A stretch of DNA of 28,327 bases from Pelargonium cotyledonis (Eukaryota; Streptophyta; Magnoliopsida; Geraniales; Geraniaceae), in the NCBI GenBank assembly GCA_036897625.1, contig JAYMTA010000462.1:1-28327 (forward strand). The letters run 5' to 3'. Position 1 is the first letter of the stretch. Every line of letters starts with the position of its first letter. The position numbers and the translations under genes are program-made. Below the pieces are notes generated by a model, which saw only the letters and a program-made list of their open reading frames with translations, searched no databases and had not been told where the DNA came from. This document shows positions 10,924-21,179 of this stretch, one piece after another.

Positions 10924-12180
10924 AATAAAATGTTGAGATTTTCCGCGTTTCGTTTCCAATAATAGTATATGCGTGACTAAGAACAGATCCAGATTATATA
11001 CTCAGTTGTGAGAAATAGAAAATGTAGGATTCAACCCGTAAGAGTTATGTTAATAAAAACCAAAGATGAAATATTTTTTGTAGGATTTTCTAATGTAAGT
11101 TTAGTTGCAGCTAGCAAAACCCACCAAAAATCGGGTCATATATGAGTCTCCTTCCATATATTTGGACGGAGAAGACTACCCGTATACCAGTACCACATGT
11201 ACCACACATGTACCACACTAACACGTATTCAACATCATGTTTGTACATTATGAACGTTTGTTTTCTTCGTAAAAACCATACATGATTCTTCATAAAAACC
11301 ATATATGTTAAAAAATTGCACCAAGTCTAATTTGTACCGACTTTAATAACTACAAAATGTATCGAATAAACTAGTATTTACCTTCAAATTTGATTAACCA
11401 AAAGCAAGCTCTTTCCATGGTTGTCAAAAATCAATCAAACCAACGCTATTCCAATAACATAATATTTTATTGAATCTCTTTTGTAAACGTAAATACAAAA
11501 TATATCATTCACCAACCAAATCTGAAGTGTTTATGTTCTTTTCCTTTGTGCTAAGAACCACAGAGCAGCCAACTTTTAGCAGATCTATCAAACGACTATA
11601 GCAACTCTGCACTTTTGAAGTCCGGTGATGAAATTATCATTAGATTTTGACAGGTTAGTTAACGGATAAGGGGTTATTCTAGTTCAACATGAGCCCTCAA
11701 ATTCAAGTCTTAGGAAATGCATATGCATTAAAATTCAGTATGGTGAGTTTTGTTGTACTTACAGTCCAGTTTATTCTAAACGGAGCGTGGGTTCACTTCA
11801 AAAACCTCACATTTAAGCTACAGAGATTTAAGACGCATAAGAAAACATATTTATAAAAGTATATTTAATATCTAAATAGAACAATTAATTAAAGACTTCG
11901 AACTATATTCATTTTTGGTTAATTTTTTATAAAACTTACGGTAATGACATTTGTGTTTCTTTATTTATTTGGTCATTCTTTAAGGTTTATATGGTAGAGA
12001 GGAAAGTCAGATGTTAACAAGTCGTCCCCAATTCTTTAACAATATTGTATCCTTGTTGCCAATATATTACTATTTAAAATTAAATTATTGAGAACAATTT
12101 ATAATCTCAACAAGCAAACATATAACATAAAATATGACTGAAAAATACATTGGATCAACCACTGCATAGCTCTTGCCTCT
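10924..12180. other. Intergenic region upstream of copy A
   Basis: AT-rich with no supported gene. Short local repeats are present: ACCACACATGT-type units at 11190-11218 and two CTTC.TAAAAACCATA.ATG units near 11266-11308. Neither looks functional. Confidence 0.5.
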
Positions 12181-12181
12181 G

Positions 12182-12270
12182 TATTTAAGGCTTTCATATT
12201 TTGGGTGATAGTAAGCTCTTAAAGATAAACAAATTCCATCAATATTCATCATTCCTTCCCTTTATAATTA
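12182..12270 (+). promoter_or_regulatory. TATA-like box and 5' UTR exon of ankyrin/PGG copy A
   Basis: TATTTAAG at 12182-12189 is a plausible TATA box. About 30 bases further starts a likely non-coding leader exon ending at 12270 before a perfect donor GTAAGT (12271). The matching acceptor is ...ATAACAG ending at 12688, giving a 418-nt leader intron before the ATG at 12701. Copy B has the same acceptor-like sequence but no visible equivalent of this TATA box and leader exon. Confidence 0.45.
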
Positions 12271-12480
12271 GTAAGTATAATTGCTGCTTTCATTTCATGC
12301 ATGTTATAACTGTATTATGATCTCTATCTACTTATAATTTTGAGTGTCCGGGAACTCAGTCATAATTTTGTGACGGATCTCAGTCATTAGTCAACAGAAA
12401 AACGAAATAAATCTAGACGGGGCGTGAAAATTCATTGTGGCGGGAATGAGTGTTAATTGATAAGGTTGCATCACCTCATT

Positions 12481-12508
12481 AGCCATGTTTTATTAATAAA
12501 CCATGGCT
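12481..12508. repeat. 28-bp near-perfect palindrome in copy A leader intron
   Basis: AGCCATG, then a TTTTATTAATAAA core, then CCATGGCT; the 28 bases equal their own reverse complement except for one mismatched pair. It could extrude as a hairpin or mark a transposon scar; no function is assigned. Confidence 0.6.
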
Positions 12509-12700
12509 GAGATTCTTTTTTTTTAGATTGAAAACTTCAAAAGGGAAATTAATGAGAGTAGAATATTATATTTACTCATGATGTTAAAAAAAAAGTTTCC
12601 AAAACATGTACGAGTGTTGATCGATGAAGTGACATCACCTCATGAACATGATTTATTGCTTTAGCGTTTTGTTCATCTTATATAACAGGAAATTAAATAT

Positions 12701-15700
12701 ATGGAAGCAAGTTCATCGGTGTCGATTAACACCATAGTTCCTGAGGCTCTTGACGATAGTAACTACGAACTATGGAGTAGTTGCATGGAAGACTATCTAT
12801 TGAGTCAAGATCTTTGGGACGTTGTTATCGAAAATGGACCCGAACTAGCAGATCATGACGAATCATCATCTGATTCATGGATACAGAATATGAAGAGTTG
12901 GAGAAAAAGAAATGCATCAGCTTTACATGCCATTAAAGTCTCATGCGGACCAAACTTTCTTCCCCAAGTTGTTAAATTGAAATCAGCCAAGGAGGCTTGG
13001 AATTATCTATTTTCTAGTACTGTTGCAGGGTCAGAAAAACTGAAGGAACAATATTCAACTGATCATGATTCTGATACTGAGGTAGAGGACGAAGCAAAAT
13101 CGCCCGTTCGTGAAGGTCTTGAAGATGATCGGGAAGAATCATCAACTGATCATTCAGATGTTGATGTTGAGGTTGAGAATGAGACTGGTTCCCCCGTTGG
13201 TGAAGTGCTTGAAGATACCGATACCATTGATGACGAGGATGAGGATGAGGATGAAATAGGTACATACGTGCACATATATTGTTAATTGCGCGCATTTGAA
13301 ATTTGTTTCAAAACGAGTGCACATTTATCTTTTCGATTAACGAGTTACCTATGAATATCCAACAATTTATCTAAGATGAGTTACGTATACAATTGGGTTC
13401 TTCAACATTTTATTAACCATGGGTTTTCTGTTTGTCACCTTTAAGCATTTTTACCGCACTCCGACTAATCTCATTTGAGGCTTAGTCACAGTTAAAACTC
13501 CTCACCTCTCCCCATGAGTGTGTTGAGTGGGGATCGAACGTAAGCGCTCTTCCCACTCACGCAGCTTGTGTTGCCAACTGCGCCACAACCCGTGTTAGTG
13601 TGTGTTGACGACTTTGTCCATTTGTTTGTGCATATATATACACCTAATCGACGATTGATTTATTGTGTAAAATAATAATGTTACTTGTGAAGACTACGAT
13701 CCATTTGTGGAAGCTACACTAGACGGAGAGTGGAGCAATATGGAAAAGTTCATAGGTGATCACCCTGAAGCCCTGACTGCCCCATTGTTTGCTAATGGCC
13801 GCACGGCCCTGCACCATGTGCTGGCCGTCGGACAAGAAATGATTGCTGTGTCGTTGGTGGAGCGAATGGCTGTAGAAGATTTGGAAATACAAGACGGAGA
13901 TGGTTACACAACTCTCGCTGTCGGAGCAACGGAGCGCTATCCGGGTCAGCTAAAGTTGCTTCACCTCATTGCCTCCAAGAATCCCAAATTGACTAAAATG
14001 GGATCGCCGGCTAGAATTCCGGTGATAATAGCTTCTTGGAAAGGCTACACAGATGCCACTCGTTTTCTTTATAGCCTTACTAACAAGGATATTCTCAGCC
14101 CGGAATGTGGTATTGTGGGAGGCAAACTTCTCAACAATTGTATTAACATCAAGCTATTTGGTAAGCCCAACTAAACTAACACACTTAATTTGCAATATAT
14201 TACCATAAAAGTTATTGGTTGCAGTTATTGACTGCCGTAGTTTAACACTGCAGTTCAGAAATGCAACCAACACCTTGTAATGCAAGAAAACTTGTGTATG
14301 AGTTTCTGCCCCAAAATGTAATTTGTGACTGAACTATGACATAATGATTTATGTCATTATTTGAGTCGTCAGCACAAATGGTTGTGATAGAAATTCGTAT
14401 CACAAATGTGTATGACCAAAAAAAGAAAAATTCTTTCAGATTTCTAACACATTTTACAGGTTTTCTTGTAGTGAATCTATGCGTACATTTCATCGTTTTT
14501 ATAACCTTGTGAACTTATATGTGCTATAGATATTGCGTCAGAGCTCGTGGAAAAGTTCCCGGAGTTACTTAAACAAAGTTACGGTGGAATATACCCAATA
14601 CACGCTTTAGCTAAATCATTTTCTTCCTTCTCAACTAGAAATTATGGGCAAGACAAATCGAATTGGGCACTGAAATATGCGCGCCAACTCCTAGGTTCCT
14701 GTAAGTTCTTGATCTCCTTATTATTTGAATTTGTTATAAATTAGAACTCAACGACACATACTAATTAAAGAACACATGTATATTTACAGTGGTTAAGGAT
14801 GATAAATTGATCCATGATCAAGCTCTTGCCCTTCTTCGGTTGGTTTGTGTGGAGGTTTCAAGTTTTGACACCTCCACGTTAAAAGAAGCCGTGTATGATG
14901 CCATGATGAAGGCTGCTATTCATGGAAATGTTGAGTTCATCAACGAGATGCTCAAAGCGAGTCCCACCCTCATTGATGCCTCCAGGAACGAAATGAGCGT
15001 GTTTACACACGCGGTTGTGAATCGGCAAGAGAAAGTGTTTAGCCTCGTTTACGGGGCGATCGAACGGAAGGATAGTATTCTTTCATGTGGCAATGCGAAA
15101 AATAATAACATATTGCACTACGCTGCGATGTTGGCACCTACGTCCGCACTTGACCGGACCTTAGGGGACGCTTTGCAAATGCAAAGAGAACTGCAGTGGT
15201 TTAAGGTACTTTGATTCTTAAAACTGTTGATTTAGGTATAGATGTAATGCTTGATCTCTAATGCATGCATGCAATGGTTACAGGAAGTTTGGAATGTGGC
15301 CAAAGCTCGGTATAGAGAAGATGTGAATACAGACAAATTAACACCTCGTGAACTGTTCACAAAACAACACAAAGATTTGATGGATGCTGGGGAGAAGTCT
15401 ATGAAAGACACGGCTCAATCTTCTACTGTCGTGGGTGCTCTTATTGTGACAATTGTGTTTGCTGCGGTTTTTACGGTCCCAGGTGGTAACAGCCAAGACA
15501 CAGGCTATCCACTGTTTGTGAACCAAGTGTTGTTCAAGATTTTCATTATATGTGATGCACTGTCTCTTTATTCGTCAGCTACTTCAGTTCTGGTGTTTCT
15601 TGGAATCCTCACATCCCGCTATGCTGATGATGATTTCCTTCTCATCTTGCCGAGAAAACTAATAATCGGTATATCTACACTCTTTTTCTCTATAGCAACC

Positions 15701-16006
15701 ATGATGGTGACGTTTTGCGCCGCTCTAGCTATGATGCTTGATGGGCGGTTACAACTCATTTTTCCAATCGTATTGCTTGCTTTTGTTCCTGTTATTCTTT
15801 TCTTGTCGTCGATATTTCCCCTCCTTTCCAAGATGTATAAGTCTACATTCGGTCCAAGTATCTTCGACAAGGATATCAAACTACCGAGCAAGAAAGAATA
15901 CAAGAAAATAATGAAGAATCCATCAACTGTGGATGTAGAACTTGACAGCAAGAAAGAAGAGAAGAAAATAATGAAGAGTTCATTGAGTGTCGATCAAATA
16001 GTTTAG
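12701..16006 (+). CDS. Copy A: gag-like (DUF4219/UBN2) - acidic linker - ankyrin - PGG membrane protein, 778 aa
   Basis: Coding exons: 12701-13259, 13693-14160, 14530-14700, 14790-15205, 15284-16006; all introns GT-AG, phases consistent, 2337 nt with TAG stop. Residues ~17-105 resemble the DUF4219/UBN2 gag-like domain of Copia elements (LDDSNYELWSSCMEDYLL..., SQDLWDVVI, then ALHAIKVSCG and KSAKEAWNYLF). Residues ~117-186 form an acidic linker holding two ~28-residue repeats with SPVRE/SPVGE cores. Divergent ankyrin repeats fill ~187-530 (for example NGRTALHHVLAVGQE, DGDGYTTLAVGATE, HGNVEFINEML, NNNILHYAAMLAP). The PGG domain begins near 568 (KDLMDAGEKSMKDTAQSSTV) with the PGG tripeptide at 604-606 and four hydrophobic helices to ~725; the tail is Lys/Glu-rich. 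ANK-PGG proteins such as ACD6 and ITN1 act at membranes in immunity or stress (family knowledge); the job here is inferred only. It is the left half of a tandem duplication. Confidence 0.88.
13385..13593 (-). mobile_element. tRNA-derived SINE in intron 1 of copy A
   Basis: Read on the minus strand, a pol III split promoter is visible: A box TGGCGCAGTTGG (13573-13584) and, about 33 bases later, B box CGTTCGATCCCC (13529-13540). The 5' part looks like a tRNA and the rest is an unrelated body ending in AT-rich sequence. The equivalent intron of copy B lacks it; the two introns match up to about 13383 and then diverge. I could not define a target-site duplication, so the ends are approximate. Confidence 0.72.
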
Positions 16007-16092
16007 CTTTTGTTTGCTTTTGAAAATGCTCTCCCATGGCTTGTAAATTTACTCTTGTAATGTTGTTTATGTGTAATAAGAAAAGAATGCAA
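16007..16092 (+). other. 3' UTR of copy A, end of duplicated unit
   Basis: After the stop, sequence stays closely similar to that after copy B (CTCCCATGGCTTGTAAATTTACTC in both) until about 16092 here and 20252 there, where identity stops. This marks the right edge of the tandem duplication. GTGTAATAAG near 16071 is a possible polyadenylation-signal region. Confidence 0.65.
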
Positions 16093-16147
16093 GGGACTCA
16101 TTACTGATATCCTGCCTCTACCAAATAAAATTATCAGGTATATTGGT

Positions 16148-16208
16148 TTTTACAATAGGGGGTATCTCTCCCCTTTAAACCCCACCCGACGCAATCAGAT
16201 TTGAACCC
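16148..16208 (-). mobile_element. 5'-truncated SINE-like insert with 8-bp target-site duplication
   Basis: About 61 bases are flanked by the direct repeat ATATTGGT (16140-16147 and 16209-16216). Read on the minus strand the insert starts GGGTTCAAATCT, a B-box-like tRNA sequence, runs through GGGGAGAGATACCCCC and ends in a TGTAAAAA tail. Truncation at the 5' side, an A tail and a duplication are what target-primed retroposition leaves. Confidence 0.55.
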
Positions 16209-16238
16209 ATATTGGTCTTGATTATGACAGTTATTTCT

Positions 16239-17117
16239 AAGTGTTGGTTTGGCAATTTTAATGAGGTAGTAGAAGTAGTTGAAAGTAGCTACTACAAATA
16301 GATGAAAGAACTTGTTCTTAAAACATTATTATAATTGATTTATTTTTTTTCATTTAAAAAGAAAAATCTACTAAAAAGCTTTAATAGGGTCAAATAACAT
16401 GTGAATTCAGAATACAATTACAATCACCCGTAAGTAAAATAATTGCAATCATAAGAGGATGGGATAAGAACTACAAGCCGATATAGTAGAATAACAAAAT
16501 TTTGACATAAAATTTGCCACTTGGTTCGCTTGTCTACCAACCTACAATAACATGACTTCTTCAAAAGTTGAAGCATGTTTCATGCACTTCAGAATTGGAG
16601 CTCTCCATATACAATAAAAAAAAAAGAATTACAATCATAAATATCAAACATAGAAATAATAGAAGTAACATCCACTTCAACTAAAATCTTTCTACACCTA
16701 AGAAACGCTGCTATACAACGACCGAAACGCAAAGCCCAATGGAATTTTAAAACCTCAACCTCAGCTTAAATTTGGTGTTGCTTCAGTTAATAAACTAATA
16801 GTTATACTATAAATTTAGAATTAAAGTGATAACTTGTTAGTGAAGAATTAAATAATTGGAGAGACCTTTTTTGTTGTGATTACTTGCTGCAGAGGGAAGG
16901 TGGGTTGTTGAAGAGAGCTTTGAATAATGTTGATTGATCATATGAGAAGCAAGGAATGATAAGAGAGAGGAGACAAGGGCCACATTATAAGGAAAAAAGA
17001 AAAGTATTTAGCTTTTTTCTTTTTTTGTTCTTCTTTCAATTTAAAAATGGAAATGATAGTGAGGAATGTAAATTTTATTTTTATTCATGATATCAGAAAA
17101 ATATAATCCAAACACTT
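16239..17117. mobile_element. ~0.88-kb non-coding TIR element between the two copies
   Basis: The left end AAGTGTTGGTTTGG and the right end CCAAACACTT are imperfect inverted repeats (AAGTGTT(GG)TTTGG against AAGTGTTTGG). The interior is AT-rich with A and T runs, and I found no transposase frame, so it would be a non-autonomous hAT- or Harbinger-like element. No clean target-site duplication was seen. Its right end abuts the first base of the region homologous to copy A, i.e. the left edge of the duplication. It contains TTATAAGG at 16986-16993, a TATA-like sequence about 170 bases before the copy B ATG. Confidence 0.5.
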
Positions 17118-17159
17118 TAGCGTTTTGTTCATCTTATGCAACAGGAAATTAAAAATAAT

Positions 17160-20100
17160 ATGGAAGCAAGTTCATCGGTGTTTATTAACACGATAGTTCC
17201 TAAGGCTCTTGATGATAGTAACTACGAGCTATGGAGTAGTTGCATGGAAGACTATTTATTGAGTCAAGATCTTTGGGACGTTGTTATTGAAGATAAACCC
17301 GAATTAGAAGATCATGAAGAATCATCGTCTGATTCATGGAAGCAGAATATGAAGAGTTGGAGAAAAAGAAATGCATCAGCTTTACATGCCATTAAAGTCT
17401 CATGTGGACCAAACTTTCTTCCCCAAGTTGTTAAATTGAAATCAGCCAAGGAGGCTTGGAATTATCTATTTTCTACTGCTGCTGGGTCAGAAAAATTGAA
17501 GGAACATTCAACTGATCATGATTCTGATATTGAGGCAGAGGACGACTCAAAATCGCCCGTTCGTGAAGGTCTTGAAGGTGAGGAAGAATCATCAACTGAT
17601 CGTTCAGATGTTGAGGTTGAGGATGAGGATGGTTCGCCCGTTGGTGAAGTTCTTGAAGATACCAAGACCGTAGATGACGAAGATGAGGATGTAATAGGTA
17701 CGTACATGCATATATATTGTCAATTGCATTCGGAGTTTGTTTCAAAACGAGTGCACATTTATCTTTTCAATCAACGAGTTATCTATGAATATCCAACAAT
17801 TCATATAAGATGAGTTACGCAACAGAAAAACAAGTAGATGAATTGATATTTCGAAAATAAATCGAAATAGATTGGAGTACACACATATACACACACATAC
17901 GTACAGAGTACATATGTGCACAAATGTCACGAGTCAACGAGAGATTTTTGGATCGGAAAACAACTATAGTTTTGACTTTTGACCACATTAATCGTGCACT
18001 ATAAATCCATGATTGATTTATTTGTGTAAAACAATAATGTTACTTGTGAAGACTACGGTCCATTTGTGAAAGCTACAATGGACGGGGAGTGGAGCAATAT
18101 GGAAAAGTTCATAGGTGATCACCCTGAAGCCCTGACTGCCGGATTGTTTACCGATGGCCGCACGGCCCTGCACCATGTGCTGGCCGTCGGACAAGAAATG
18201 ATTGCTGTGTCGTTGGTGGAGCGAATGGCGGTAGAAGATTTGGAAATACAAGACGGAGATGGTTACACAACTCTTGCTGTGGGAGCAACGGAGCGCTTCC
18301 CGGGTCAGCTAAAGTTGCTTCACCTCATTGCCTCGAAGAATCCCAAATTGCCTAACATTGGCGAGCCTCATAGAGTTCCGGTGGTAATAGCTTCTTGGAA
18401 AGGCTACACAGACGCCACTCGTTTTCTTTACAGCATTACCGACAAGGATATCCTCAGCCCCGAATGTCGTATTATTGGGGGCAAACTGCTCATCAATTGT
18501 ATTAATATCAAACTATTCGGTAATCCCCCAACTATCATGTATTTGTCACCTTTTGCAATTGACTCTTTTAATTTAGACATTTTCAAAAAGTACCCTCAAA
18601 GTTAATTGGCAGAATGGGTGAGAAATAATTCATGATATTTGAATGTAATTATCGTTTTCAATAACTTTGTGCACTTATCTGTATTGCAGATATTGCATCA
18701 GAGCTAGTGGAAAAGTTCCCGGAGTTACTTAAAGAAAGTTACAATGGAATATACCCAATACACGCCTTAGCTAAAACATTTTCTTCTTTCTCAAGTAGAA
18801 ATTATGGGGAAGAGAAATCAAATTGGGGATTGAAATTTGCGCACAAATTCCTAGGTTTTTGATCTTGATCTCCTTTTTATTTGAATTTTTGTTTTAATTT
18901 TGTACTCAGTGACGCATCTACACTAATTAAAAGAACACACACATACATGTTATATATACAGTGCCTAAGGATGAGAAATTGATCCATGATCAAGCTCTTG
19001 CCTTTCTCCGGTTGGTTTGTGTGGAGGTTTCAAGTTTTGACACCTACACATTACAAGAAGCTGTATATGATGCCATGATGGAAGCTGCTATTCATGGAAA
19101 TGTCGAGTTCATCAATGAGATGCTCAAAGCTAATCCCACCCTAATTGATGCCGACAAGGACGAAAAGAGCCTATTTACACACGCAGTCGCGAATCGGCAA
19201 GAAAAAGTTTTTAGCCTCGTTTATGGGGCTATTGAATGGAAAGATAGTTTGCTTTCATGTGGCAATGTGAAAAATAATAACATATTGCACTACGCCGCGA
19301 TGTTGGCACCTACGTCCGCACTTGACCGAACCTCAGGGGACGCTTTGCAAATGCAAAGAGAACTTCAATGGTTCAAGGTACTCCGATTCTTGAAATGGTT
19401 GGTTTAGGTATAGATTTGTTGCTTGTTCACTAATGCATGCAATAATTATAGGAAGTTTGGAATGTGGCCAAAGCTCGGTACAGAGAAGATTTGAATGCAG
19501 ACGGATTAACACCTCGTGAACTGTTTACTAAACAACACAAAGATTTGATGGATGCTGGGGAGAAGTCTATGAAAGATACGGCTCAATCTTCTACTGTCGT
19601 GGGTGCTCTTATTGTGACAATTATGTTTGCTGCGGCTTTTACGGTCCCAGGTGGTAACGACCAAGAGACGGGCTTCCCACTGTTTGTGAACCAAGTGTTG
19701 TTCAAGATCTTCATCATATGTGATGCACTATCCCTTTATTCGTCAGCTACTTCAGTTCTGGTGTTCCTTGGAATCCTCACATCCCGCTATGCTGAAGATG
19801 ATTTCCTTCTCATCTTGCCGAGAAAACTGATGATCGGTATATCTACACTTTTTTTCTCTATAGCAACCATGATGATGACGTTTTGCGCTGCTCTAGCTAT
19901 GATGCTTGATGGGCGATTACAGCTCATTTTACCAATCATATTGCTTGCTTTTGTTCCCGTGATTCTTTTCTTGTCATCGATATTTCCCCTCCTTTCCAAG
20001 ATGTATATGTCCACATTCGGTCCAAGTATTTTTGACAAGAATATTAAACTACCGAGCAAGAAAGAATACAAGAAAATAATGAAGAATCCATCAACTGTCG

Positions 20101-20183
20101 ATATAGAACTTGACAGCAAGAAAGAAGAGAAGAAAATGATCATTGGGTGTCGATCAAATAGTGTAGCTTTTGTTTACTTTTAA
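17160..20183 (+). CDS. Copy B: gag-like - acidic linker - ankyrin - PGG protein, about 772 aa, with damaged splice donor
   Basis: This is a tandem paralogue of copy A with the same architecture and about 90% protein identity by eye. Exons: 17160-17697, 18052-18519, 18690-18854, 18962-19377, 19452-20183 (2319 nt with stop). The donor of the third exon is altered: where copy A has TCCT/GTAAGTTC, copy B reads TTTTGATC, and unspliced reading gives a TGA at 18860-18862. An upstream CTAG/GTTTTT (donor at 18855) would remove two codons and keep frame, so I use it; if it is not used, the product is about 392 aa without the PGG domain. Near the end a small deletion shifts frame, replacing the tail of copy A by MIIGCRSNSVAFVYF. 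An in-frame ATG eight codons upstream (17136) exists only in copy B. PGG motif, four helices and the SPVRE/SPVGE acidic repeats are all kept. It may be functional or an incipient pseudogene. Confidence 0.75.
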
Positions 20184-20253
20184 ATGTTCTCCCATGGCTT
20201 GTAAATTTACTCTTGTAATGTTTGTTTAAGTGTAATAAGAGAGGAATACAAAA

Positions 20254-20700
20254 TAGTACATTGAACTCTCACTACTCTCTATGTTGTGTATAAGGAAATA
20301 AAGATGTTTCAACGCATCATTTATGTACATTATTTGTATGGCAGGGACTGGGGAGGAACATTGAGCATAGCCTTGATTACTAAATAAGTTTTAGAAGGCT
20401 ATATATTCCGGAATCGTTAAATTTGTTTTCAATGCAAAAGTTTAAGTTAAGGCGGAAGTGTCAACTTGTGTATCAAGTAACGACATATTCACAATCTTTC
20501 AATTAATGTGGATAAATTAACTATGCCCGGAATATAGATCAACTTAAACTAATAGGTAGAACGCTGATACATTCATTATCCATCTCACGTGAATCATACA
20601 CGTGTATCAAGAACGTAGACAATAAAGACGGGTATCAAACAAAACAAACTCCAATTTCACGTTAAACTTGAATAAATATTCAAATCTATTAGTTTAAATT
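20254..20700. other. Spacer between copy B and the phosphatase gene
   Basis: AT-rich, no gene seen. CTATATATTCCGG near 20399 and CCGGAATATAG at 20527-20537 are imperfect inverted repeats about 130 bases apart, possibly a small MITE or scar. Two G-box cores CACGTG lie at 20586-20591 and 20599-20604 and may belong to the promoter of the downstream gene. Confidence 0.45.
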
Positions 20701-21179
20701 TATAGTTTAATGGTCCAACGTGTTTATCAAGGGAGTAAAACTCCGGGAGCTGTTAACTTTGGCCCTCATTTGAGAACCCTCCGAAGCTTCCAGAAGAAAG
20801 CTCTACGGCTGTGCTCGCCGGAGCCGTCACCGACAGCGGTGGCGACGCTATTTGGTTGGTGCTGTACGGGTCCAATTTGCTTGGGCCACCTTTTGCCGCG
20901 TTGGCGACGCCCTATTGGAGGAGCGGGGACCTGCGGGACCCACGAAAGTCAAAGCGTCCACGGAACTCTTTGCCCAATGCTAATTGACGTGGCAGCATAT
21001 CGTCCACGCGTCGAGATCGCAGTGGCGCTTAACGAATTGAAGAGACCGCATCGTGTCCGTCCACCGCATCTGGAAGTGGACGACCACCGGATCGCCATAT
21101 CATCGCACCCTCTCTATTTGGGTTCTGTTTGAGTTTTCAATTTTCGCCCCTTTCTCGCTCTGCTGTCTCTGCAATGCGC

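Noticed and set aside
11111-11302. 63-codon minus frame with Cys/Tyr-rich sequence
   Set aside because: It overlaps short tandem ACCACACATGT repeats and has no homology that I recognise.
13260-13290. Copy A first exon as an independent 194-aa gene (stop in intron read-through)
   Set aside because: GTACAT donor, matching acceptor phase at 13693 and an identical arrangement in copy B favour splicing to the ankyrin exons.
13014-13295. Minus-strand frames opposite the acidic linker (also 17473-17745 and 17516-17707)
   Set aside because: They are antisense shadows of the GAT/GAA-rich linker, giving His/Gln/Ser-rich low-complexity peptides.
13501-13600. Functional tRNA gene in intron 1 of copy A
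   Set aside because: A and B boxes are present, but the acceptor and anticodon stems do not pair properly and a long non-tRNA body follows, so it is a SINE.
15619-15951. Minus-strand frame opposite the PGG exon (also 19787-20143)
   Set aside because: It is conserved between copies only because the sense strand is; it has no start context or family match.
20710-21132. 140-codon open frame upstream of the phosphatase gene
   Set aside because: It lies in GC-rich promoter sequence, where stop codons are rare by composition. There is no domain resemblance, the start lies in AT-rich DNA and it runs into the GA-repeat leader.
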